A stretch of 7,728 bases of DNA, taken from contig CALDPW010000067.1 in the NCBI GenBank assembly GCA_937911885.1, forward strand, positions 1 to 7,728, written 5' to 3'. The notes under the pieces were generated by a model. It was given only the letters and a program-made list of their open reading frames with translations. It did no database searches and was not told the DNA's origin. Origin of the DNA: an uncultured Clostridia bacterium. Lineage in GTDB: Bacteria > Bacillota > Clostridia > Christensenellales > UBA1242. This document shows, one piece after another, positions 1-4,901 of this stretch. Each line of letters starts with the position of its first letter. Within the stretch, counting starts at the first letter, position 1. A program made the position numbers and the translations under genes.

Positions 1-1
1 A

Positions 2-157
2 AACGATGAATGTTTTTGGCAAAACATGACAATCTGCGACCATGTTGAATATTATATAAACATGGGAATCGACAGAATGGACGCCATAAAAAAGGCCGCA
101 AAGGACCGCGGAATCGGAAAAAACGCGGTATATAAGGAATATGTAACAAAAGAAGAA
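2..157 (+). other. rsmI: Remnant of rsmI (16S rRNA cytidine-1402 2'-O-methyltransferase), C-terminal part only
   Basis: The translated stretch NDECFWQN...HVEYYINMGIDRMDAIKK, then AKDRGIGKNAVYKEYV, has the layout of the RsmI C-terminal helix-turn-helix: a hydrophobic helix, a 'G-(M/I)-(S/D)-x-x-(D/E)-A-I-K' turn, 'A-K-(D/E)-R-G', and a final 'VYK' near the protein's end. The catalytic tetrapyrrole-methylase-like domain would lie left of the window. No stop codon follows where RsmI normally ends; the frame runs into the GLUG segment. Bases 61-120 are 31/60 G+C and use GAC, GCC, ATC, CGC and GCG, unlike the A/T-ending codons of the rest. The assignment rests on remembered family pattern over about 45 residues. 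Confidence 0.6.
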
Positions 158-1888
158 GTTGTTGGTTGGAAGTTTGATGTTGTTTGGTTTATGAAAGAAA
201 ACATTCACAACGGATATCCATACCTTAATTTTGCAAACATTGAAGTTGAAGATGATTTAATTGATTTATCTGATGGTAGAACAATTAAAACATACGAAGA
301 CCTAACAAAAATGAAACTTGATGGAAACTATGTTATTGCTGCAAATATTGATGCTGGTAATAATATTTGGATTCCAATTGGTAATGATAAAAATCCATTT
401 GTTGGTTCGCTAAAAGCTGGTAAATACACCAAAAATGGCGAAGAGAAATATTATACAATTTCTAACTTAAAAACAACAGCTGCAACAATGGATGAAGCTG
501 TGTTAGCTGAAATTCCTTATGCTGGATTATTTGGTGTTACAAGTGGTGCAAAATCTGGAAAAATTGAAGATATTACTCTTGTTAATCCATACTTTGTAAA
601 TGGTGCAATCACTGGTGGTATTGTTGCTTCAAACGGAACAGAACATTATACTGGCTCAACAATTTCAAACTGCAAAGTTTTAGGTGGTGAACTTAGAGGA
701 ACAGTTGGTGTTGGTGGTATTGCTGGATATAACTATGGCACAATTTCTGGTGGATTAGTATCTGATAGCACAGATGAATACGAAAATGTAACAAAACTAA
801 ACATAACACTTTATAGCACTGCTATTGGTGATTGTGGTGGTATTGTTGGTTGGAACCACGAAAATGCTACTGTTGCAGGATCTAGAGTTCAAGGTTCTGT
901 TAACATTGTTGCAAAAAGTGGACAAGGCAAATCTGCTACTGTAAACGTTGGTGGAATTGCTGGAAACAATGGTGGTTCTCTTGATAGTGTTGTTGTTAAT
1001 GAAATTAAAGGTATTGCAATTAATTCCCTAAAAGGAAATATTGGTGGAATTGCTGGTAATAACACAAAAACAATTAACAAAGCATTAGTTAACAAAACTG
1101 AAATTTATGCTCCTACCGATAACGACCAAGTTTATGCTGGTGGTATTGTTGGTAAAGCTATTGGTGAAACCAAAATTGAAACAGTAATGGTAAAAAATGG
1201 TTCTGTTACTGGTTATCATGCAGGTGGTTTTGCTGGAATAATTAACTATTCAAAACCAAATTATAACTATACATTCTCTGCATCAAATTCAAGAAGTTAT
1301 TCAATTGGAGCAAATGATCCTAACACTATTTATAACTGTGGTGTTGTTGAATTTACTGTTAAAGGTAAATTAAGTGGTGGTTTTGCAGCTATTATTGATA
1401 ATGGTATTGTTAGAGATTGCTACACACAAGCAAAATTAAGTGGTGTTGATTCTGGTAGCACAAAAGCTGGATTTGCTGTTGATATTAACTTAAATGGTAA
1501 ACATGTAGGTATTGTTGTTCGTAGTTATGCATCGGTAACTTTTGCTGATGGAAACGGATCCAACTATGCTGTTACTACAAAAGAGATTTATAAAGATCCT
1601 ATTTTTGATATCAATGTTGAATCACTAAAACGCAATGCTGGTTACTGCTTAGACTTTGTTTATAATAAAGATTCTGGTGGAACAGAACCAGATACCGGAA
1701 ACGTTATTAAAGATTTGTGGAATAATTGGTTTGACGCTGGCAAGCTTGATAGTGCTAGTGCTGGCGAAATGCAAGGAACAAGTCCTAAAAAATTTACAGA
1801 TCGTAATTTCTCAACAAGTGTTTGGCTATTTAAAGATGGTGGTTACCCAGAATTGATTAGTTTAAATGCTTTTGTAGCATCATGCTAA
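2..1888 (+). CDS. Chimeric ORF: RsmI C-terminal tail fused in frame to a GLUG-repeat beta-helix surface-protein fragment (5' partial)
   Basis: The frame is open to the left edge (N-D-E-C-F-W-Q-N precedes the first ATG at 26), so that ATG is probably internal and the gene 5'-partial. Residues are numbered from that ATG. Residues 1-40 match the C-terminal helix-turn-helix of RsmI (DAIKKAAKDRG, then VYKEY). From about residue 46 the protein changes to a secreted GLUG-type protein: the end of one module (GWKFDVVW, GYPYL at 63-67), a lead-in (TIKTYEDL at 86-93, then WIPIG, AGLFG), eight glycine-rich GG-(I/F)-(V/A) strands at 197-460, and a closing VWLFKDGGYPEL at 599-610. Such domains are expected to form beta-helices in surface or secreted proteins. 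No signal peptide, membrane segment or sorting motif is visible, so the surface protein's own N-terminus is missing. A strong terminator follows the TAA. The GLUG assignment is fairly firm; one functional protein is unlikely. Its ligand is unknown. Confidence 0.75.
   Translation, partial: NDECFWQNMTICDHVEYYINMGIDRMDAIKKAAKDRGIGKNAVYKEYVTKEEVVGWKFDVVWFMKENIHNGYPYLNFANIEVEDDLIDLSDGRTIKTYEDLTKMKLDGNYVIAANIDAGNNIWIPIGNDKNPFVGSLKAGKYTKNGEEKYYTISNLKTTAATMDEAVLAEIPYAGLFGVTSGAKSGKIEDITLVNPYFVNGAITGGIVASNGTEHYTGSTISNCKVLGGELRGTVGVGGIAGYNYGTISGGLVSDSTDEYENVTKLNITLYSTAIGDCGGIVGWNHENATVAGSRVQGSVNIVAKSGQGKSATVNVGGIAGNNGGSLDSVVVNEIKGIAINSLKGNIGGIAGNNTKTINKALVNKTEIYAPTDNDQVYAGGIVGKAIGETKIETVMVKNGSVTGYHAGGFAGIINYSKPNYNYTFSASNSRSYSIGANDPNTIYNCGVVEFTVKGKLSGGFAAIIDNGIVRDCYTQAKLSGVDSGSTKAGFAVDINLNGKHVGIVVRSYASVTFADGNGSNYAVTTKEIYKDPIFDINVESLKRNAGYCLDFVYNKDSGGTEPDTGNVIKDLWNNWFDAGKLDSASAGEMQGTSPKKFTDRNFSTSVWLFKDGGYPELISLNAFVASC
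614..1405 (+). repeat. Degenerate GLUG-like coding repeats (eight glycine-rich strands)
   Basis: The encoded protein contains eight imperfect repeats centred on GGIV, GGIAGYN, GGIVGWN, GGIAGNN (twice), GGIVGK, GGFAG and GGFAA, at residues 197, 230, 271, 309, 340, 372, 400 and 451. Spacing is irregular (28-51 residues), as expected for rungs of a beta-helix with variable loops. At DNA level the core recurs as GGTGG(T/A)ATTG(T/C)TGG. These repeats are a likely site for recombination, replication slippage or short-read misassembly. Confidence 0.7.
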
Positions 1889-1893
1889 AAATT

Positions 1894-1929
1894 AAAAGAT
1901 TGTGCTAATTTAAAGCACAATCTTTTTTT
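1894..1929 (+). terminator. Rho-independent terminator after the GLUG ORF
   Basis: A perfect 12-bp stem (AAAAGATTGTGC pairing with GCACAATCTTTT) closes a 9-base AT-rich loop and runs into a seven-T tract. It starts six bases after the TAA of the GLUG ORF. A strong intrinsic terminator here means this end of the gene is genuine, whatever happened at its front. Confidence 0.9.
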
Positions 1930-1938
1930 GATTAAACA

Positions 1939-1969
1939 AAAAAACAAGGGATGTTGTCCCTTGTTTTTT
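1939..1969 (-). terminator. Terminator of spoVG, probably bidirectional
   Basis: A 13-bp perfect stem (AAAAAACAAGGGA with TCCCTTGTTTTTT) closes a five-base loop. On the minus strand it lies 17 bases after the spoVG stop and ends in a T run, so it terminates spoVG. On the plus strand it also ends in T6-A-T5, so it can back up the terminator of the convergent GLUG ORF. Confidence 0.88.
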
Positions 1970-1986
1970 ATTTTTCCCTTTTTTAA

Positions 1987-2259
1987 TTATTCTTGTGGAG
2001 CGTTTTTAGCTTTTTCAAATTCAGCTAAAACAGCCTTGTTTAGTTCTTCTCTAGTTGGTGTGTTTAGAGGATGTGCAACATCTTTGTATTCACCATCTGG
2101 AGTTTTTCTTGATGGCATTGCAACAAAATAACCTTGGTTGCCTTCAAGAACTTTAATATCGTGGATTACAAAGCAATCATCAATTACGATAGATGCTACT
2201 GCTTTTAGTTTGCTATCTTCTTTTTGAATTAAGCGAATACGAATGTCATCAATTTTCAA
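1987..2259 (-). CDS. spoVG: SpoVG family nucleic-acid-binding regulator
   Basis: The 90-residue product has the full SpoVG pattern: KIDDIRIRLI at the N-terminus, SIVIDDCFVIHDIKVLEG at 23-40, then YFVAMPSRKTPDGEYKD at 44-60 and AHPLN at 62-66. SpoVG proteins are small cytosolic DNA/RNA-binding regulators. Bacillus uses one in sporulation control, but the family is also common in non-sporulating Firmicutes, so its presence does not prove sporulation. The start codon is TTG (CAA on the plus strand at 2257-2259); it is chosen because an AAGGAAGGT ribosome site lies eight bases upstream and family homology begins immediately. The gene stands alone with its own promoter and terminator, divergent from murC. 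Clostridial genomes often have spoVG near murC, usually collinear. The acidic/lysine-rich tail (EELNKAVLAEFEKAKNAPQE) is typical of the family. Confidence 0.95.
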   Translation of the reverse strand: MKIDDIRIRLIQKEDSKLKAVASIVIDDCFVIHDIKVLEGNQGYFVAMPSRKTPDGEYKDVAHPLNTPTREELNKAVLAEFEKAKNAPQE

Positions 2260-2267
2260 TTTAGTTT

Positions 2268-2276
2268 ACCTTCCTT
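2268..2276 (-). promoter_or_regulatory. Shine-Dalgarno of spoVG, decides the TTG start
   Basis: On the minus strand AAGGAAGGT sits eight bases before TTG. It is among the best ribosome sites in the window and supports initiation at a non-ATG codon; no ATG occurs between it and the conserved start of the protein. Confidence 0.8.
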
Positions 2277-2295
2277 AAAAGTATTTGTTACTAAC

Positions 2296-2325
2296 ATTTT
2301 AGCATAAACAATTTACTATTTACAA
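2296..2325 (-). promoter_or_regulatory. Predicted sigma-A promoter of spoVG
   Basis: Read on the minus strand: TTGTAA as -35 (2320-2325), an 18-base spacer, and TAAAAT as -10 (2296-2301) preceded by TGC, an extended -10 element. The predicted transcript would start near 2289, giving a leader of about 30 bases that contains the AAGGAAGGT site. Confidence 0.6.
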
Positions 2326-2337
2326 CAAATTTAATAA

Positions 2338-2343
2338 TAAAAT
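2338..2343 (+). promoter_or_regulatory. Candidate -10 element for murC (near-leaderless transcript)
   Basis: TAAAAT lies 13 bases before the murC ATG, so a start point at the usual distance would leave only about seven leader bases and no room for a Shine-Dalgarno. No convincing -35 is visible at 16-18 bases. The region is very AT-rich, so a chance match is quite possible. Confidence 0.25.
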
Positions 2344-2356
2344 CATATATATTTTT

Positions 2357-3724
2357 ATGAAAAATAGTATATTTAGCGAATTTAATAGGATTTTCTTTGT
2401 TGGAATTGGTGGGGTTAGCATGAGTGCCCTATGTGAGCTTTCGGGGCAATTTGGGGCAATTTTGGGCGGATCTGACATGGTTGAATCTGATGTTACAACA
2501 AGGCTTAAAAATAAGGGTGTTAAAATTTTTGTTGGTCATGATGTGGGTAACATAAACAAATTTAAACCAAATCTTGTTGTTTATACTGGCGCTGTAAACC
2601 AATCAAATCCCGAAATTGTGCAAGCAGTAAAATTGGGTATAAAAACCATGGAACGATCGGAATTTTTAGGTGAGGTTTGCAAACTATATCAAAATGTTAT
2701 TGCTGTTTCGGGCACCCATGGAAAAACAACAACATCAGCTATGATTAGCAATATTTTTGTTTGTGCTGGATTAAATCCAACATGCCATATTGGTGGTTTT
2801 GTTAAAAACTTTAATAGCAACTTAAAAATTGGGGATACAAAATATTTTATTACTGAGGCTTGTGAATATAAAAGAAGTTTTGAAAAAATTTTTAGCACGT
2901 GCGCAGTGGTAACTAACATTGAATGTGACCACATGGATTGTTATGCAGATATTAACGATTTAAGAAACTCATTTTTAACATTTTGCAATAATGCAAGCAC
3001 GCATTTAATAACCAGTGATTATGATTTGATTAATAGTATTAACAAAAAGTTGAATGTAAGTTTGATTGGTAAATGTTGTGGATTTAACTATTGTGCTAAA
3101 AATTTGAAATCAACAAAAGGTAATTACGAGTTTGATTGTTATAAAAATAATAAATTTTTATTACACATTAAGCTTAATATAATGGGCAAATATAATGTGC
3201 AAAATGCATTATTTGCAATTGCTGTGGCACAAAAATTTGATATTCCGTTAATTGACATTTATAATGGTTTAAATAGTTTTTGTGGAGTAATGCGCCGAAA
3301 CGAAAAAATGGGGCAATATTTGGGTGTTGATGTGTTTGCAGATTATTGTCATCATCCCACCGAAATTTTGAGTTCAATAAAGGCTTTTAAAGAGGTTTAT
3401 ACCAATGTTTTATGTGTGTTTCAGCCACATACATATTCTAGAACAAAATTGCTGATTAATTCCTTTAAAACGTGTTTTTTAGGGGTTAAACATTTAGTAA
3501 TATTTAAGACTTATGCCGCGAGAGAGAACTATGACAAACTTGGTAGCGAAACGCAGTTGTTTTTTAAAGTTAAAAACAAAAATAAAACACTTGCTTTATC
3601 GGCTAATGAGTTAGTTGATCAAATTAATAAACATTTAAAAAATATTGATGTTATTATTGTTTTGGGTGCTGGTGATTTATATAATAAATTTGTGGATATT
3701 TTGGCTTTAAATAAAAATAAATAG
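2357..3724 (+). CDS. murC: UDP-N-acetylmuramate--L-alanine ligase MurC
   Basis: MurC joins L-alanine to UDP-MurNAc using ATP, the first step of the peptidoglycan stem peptide, in the cytosol. At 455 residues it is full length. Domain 1 (UDP-sugar binding) opens with FVGIGGVSMSAL at 14-25. The central ATPase domain has the P-loop GTHGKTTT at 119-126, EACEY at 167-171, NIECDHMD at 187-194 and GKYNVQNAL at 277-285 (tyrosine where many members have histidine). The C-terminal ligase domain has GVMRRNE at 310-316, DYCHHPTE at 329-336, FQPHTYSRT at 355-363 and LGAGDLY at 436-442. EACEY and FQPHxYSRT separate MurC from MurD/E/F. The ATG has no Shine-Dalgarno upstream, but GIGG lies so close that no later start is plausible. 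The product contains 17 cysteines. No terminator follows; the rpmE promoter begins about 20 bases after the TAG. Confidence 0.97.
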   Translation: MKNSIFSEFNRIFFVGIGGVSMSALCELSGQFGAILGGSDMVESDVTTRLKNKGVKIFVGHDVGNINKFKPNLVVYTGAVNQSNPEIVQAVKLGIKTMERSEFLGEVCKLYQNVIAVSGTHGKTTTSAMISNIFVCAGLNPTCHIGGFVKNFNSNLKIGDTKYFITEACEYKRSFEKIFSTCAVVTNIECDHMDCYADINDLRNSFLTFCNNASTHLITSDYDLINSINKKLNVSLIGKCCGFNYCAKNLKSTKGNYEFDCYKNNKFLLHIKLNIMGKYNVQNALFAIAVAQKFDIPLIDIYNGLNSFCGVMRRNEKMGQYLGVDVFADYCHHPTEILSSIKAFKEVYTNVLCVFQPHTYSRTKLLINSFKTCFLGVKHLVIFKTYAARENYDKLGSETQLFFKVKNKNKTLALSANELVDQINKHLKNIDVIIVLGAGDLYNKFVDILALNKNK

Positions 3725-3744
3725 TAAATATTAAAAAATTTGTG

Positions 3745-3773
3745 TTGACTAACGGGCTTATTATATATATAAT
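3745..3773 (+). promoter_or_regulatory. Strong sigma-A promoter of rpmE
   Basis: TTGACT (3745-3750), a 17-base spacer, and a perfect TATAAT (3768-3773) make this the clearest promoter in the window. The start point should fall near 3780, giving a leader of about 37 bases. That leader holds a weak AATTA-TATG-TAATT hairpin (3782-3795) and the ribosome site GAGGTGA (3804-3810). No zinc-repressor (Zur-type) operator is recognisable. Confidence 0.85.
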
Positions 3774-3803
3774 ATTAGAGCAATTATATGTAATTATTAG
3801 TTA

Positions 3804-3810
3804 GAGGTGA
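3804..3810 (+). promoter_or_regulatory. Shine-Dalgarno of rpmE
   Basis: GAGGTGA, close to the full anti-SD complement, lies six bases before the ATG at 3817. It fits high expression of a ribosomal protein and contrasts with the SD-less murC and prmC on either side. Confidence 0.8.
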
Positions 3811-3816
3811 AACGCA

Positions 3817-4023
3817 ATGAAACAAAATTTACATCCTGATTACCATGAAGTAGAAGTAATTTGCGCTTGCGGCGAAAAATTTAAAACAAAATCGACAGTT
3901 AGTGGCGATGTTATAAAAGTTGATATTTGCAGCAAATGTCATCCATTTTATAGTGGAAAGCAAAAAGTTGTTGATACTGCTGGACGCGTTGAAAAATTCA
4001 AAAAGCGTTATAATTTAGATTAG
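3817..4023 (+). CDS. rpmE: 50S ribosomal protein L31, zinc-binding (C+) type
   Basis: This 68-residue protein is L31 of the large ribosomal subunit, which sits near the central protuberance and contacts the 30S subunit. It begins MKQNLHPDYH, has CAC at 16-18 and CSKC at 38-41 (four zinc-ligand cysteines), then HPFYSGKQK and the basic tail GRVEKFKKRY. Length and motifs match the cysteine-containing form rather than the zinc-free YtiA-type paralogue. It has its own near-consensus promoter, a strong ribosome site and a terminator 11 bases after the TAG, so it is probably transcribed mainly as a single gene. rpmE just upstream of prmC and prfA is an arrangement I recall from clostridia. Confidence 0.97.
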   Translation: MKQNLHPDYHEVEVICACGEKFKTKSTVSGDVIKVDICSKCHPFYSGKQKVVDTAGRVEKFKKRYNLD

Positions 4024-4034
4024 TTTAAAGCGCG

Positions 4035-4071
4035 AAATTATAGGCCTCGAAAGTAGCCTATAATTTTTTTT
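4035..4071 (+). terminator. Rho-independent terminator of rpmE, overlapping a TATAAT
   Basis: An 11-bp perfect stem (AAATTATAGGC with GCCTATAATTT) closes a ten-base loop and is followed by a T tract (4064-4071). It ends only six bases before the prmC ATG. The right arm contains TATAAT at 4059-4064, so the element may also contribute to a promoter. Confidence 0.9.
4059..4064 (+). promoter_or_regulatory. Candidate -10 element for the prmC operon inside the rpmE terminator
   Basis: A perfect TATAAT lies 13 bases before the prmC ATG, the same spacing as the candidate upstream of murC. A start at the usual distance gives a leader of about seven bases. The -35 position (about 4036-4041, AATTAT) is poor. 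The prmC-prfA-trmH-trpS block needs a transcript, either from here or by readthrough of the terminator. Confidence 0.35.
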
Positions 4072-4077
4072 AATGTT

Positions 4078-4899
4078 ATGGATTTTATAAAAACAAAACT
4101 ACAATGTAATAAAATATTAAGCAATGCAAAGGTGTTAGATTACAAAAATAACACCAATATTTTGTGTTGTTTTGTTTTAAACAAAACTATTAATGAATTG
4201 TTGATGGTTGATAAGATAACCGATGAGCAACACAACAAAATAATTTCACTTGCAAAAAAACGAGCTAAGGGCGTTCCGTTGCAATATTTAGTTAAGTATG
4301 TAGATTTTTATTATAACAAAATTTATGTTAATAAAAATGTGTTAATTCCACGTAATGCACCAGAACATTTATGTGACATTGTTTGCAACGAAATTACTGA
4401 TGGTTGTTCGGTGTTGGATTTGTGTTCGGGTAGTGGATGCATTGGGCTTGCCATTAAACGAGGCAAACCAAATTGTTCTGTTACTCTTAGTGATATATCA
4501 AAAAAAGCTATTTATGTTGCTAAGAAAAATGCAAAATTAAATAATTTAAATGTTAAATTTATTAATAGCAACTTGTTTGAAAACATAAACAAAAAATTTG
4601 ATGTTATTGTTTCAAATCCACCATATATTAAAACTGAAGATATTAAAAATTTATCCATTGAGGTTAAGCACGAGCCCGTGCTTGCACTAGATGGAGATAA
4701 AAACGGATTAAAGTTTTATAAAGAAATTGCTACCATTGCTCCAAAATATTTAAATAAAAATGGGGTAATATATTTTGAATGTGGGGCAAAGCAACCACAA
4801 GTAGTAGCAAAGTATTTGAAAAAAAACTTTGATTGTATTAGAATAATTAGTGATTATTATGGAAAACAAAGATTTGTTGTAGGAGTATTAAAGGATTAA
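4078..4899 (+). CDS. prmC: Peptide chain release factor N5-glutamine methyltransferase PrmC
   Basis: PrmC uses S-adenosylmethionine to methylate the glutamine of the GGQ motif in release factors RF1 and RF2, which speeds peptide release. The 273 residues fit the family. A helical N-terminal domain ends in KRAKGVPLQYL (61-71). The Rossmann methyltransferase domain has the SAM loop DLCSGSGCIGLAI (114-126), the acidic LSDIS (137-141), the catalytic NPPY (180-183) and EPVLALDGDKNGL (199-211). The usual PR-P-(E/D)-TE motif is changed to PRNAPE (91-96), and the common LDGG reads LDGD. The ATG has no Shine-Dalgarno and starts seven bases after a T-tract, but no later start keeps the N-terminal domain. 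prfA, encoding its substrate, starts two bases after the stop, so the two are probably translationally linked. Eleven cysteines are present. Confidence 0.96.
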   Translation: MDFIKTKLQCNKILSNAKVLDYKNNTNILCCFVLNKTINELLMVDKITDEQHNKIISLAKKRAKGVPLQYLVKYVDFYYNKIYVNKNVLIPRNAPEHLCDIVCNEITDGCSVLDLCSGSGCIGLAIKRGKPNCSVTLSDISKKAIYVAKKNAKLNNLNVKFINSNLFENINKKFDVIVSNPPYIKTEDIKNLSIEVKHEPVLALDGDKNGLKFYKEIATIAPKYLNKNGVIYFECGAKQPQVVAKYLKKNFDCIRIISDYYGKQRFVVGVLKD

Positions 4900-4901
4900 T
4901 C

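Noticed and set aside
26..28. ATG at 26 as the true start of the first gene.
   Set aside because: There is no ribosome site, and the in-frame residues upstream (NDECFWQN) continue the RsmI-like pattern, so the gene most likely begins outside the window.
889..1095. Minus-strand open frame of 68 codons inside the GLUG ORF.
   Set aside because: It is the mirror of the glycine-rich repeats, giving an artificial proline/isoleucine-rich peptide without a ribosome site or known family.
1928..2131. Plus-strand open frame covering the terminators and the 3' half of spoVG.
   Set aside because: It runs through both terminator hairpins and lies antisense to a clearly conserved spoVG; no Shine-Dalgarno.
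3174..3377. Minus-strand 67-codon frame within murC (and the similar one at 2689-2934).
   Set aside because: Both lie antisense to conserved MurC motifs, have no ribosome site, and resemble no family.
3782..3795. AATTA-TATG-TAATT hairpin in the rpmE leader as a possible regulatory element or Zur operator.
   Set aside because: Only five A/T pairs, and it does not resemble the longer Zur inverted repeats; likely by-product of AT richness.
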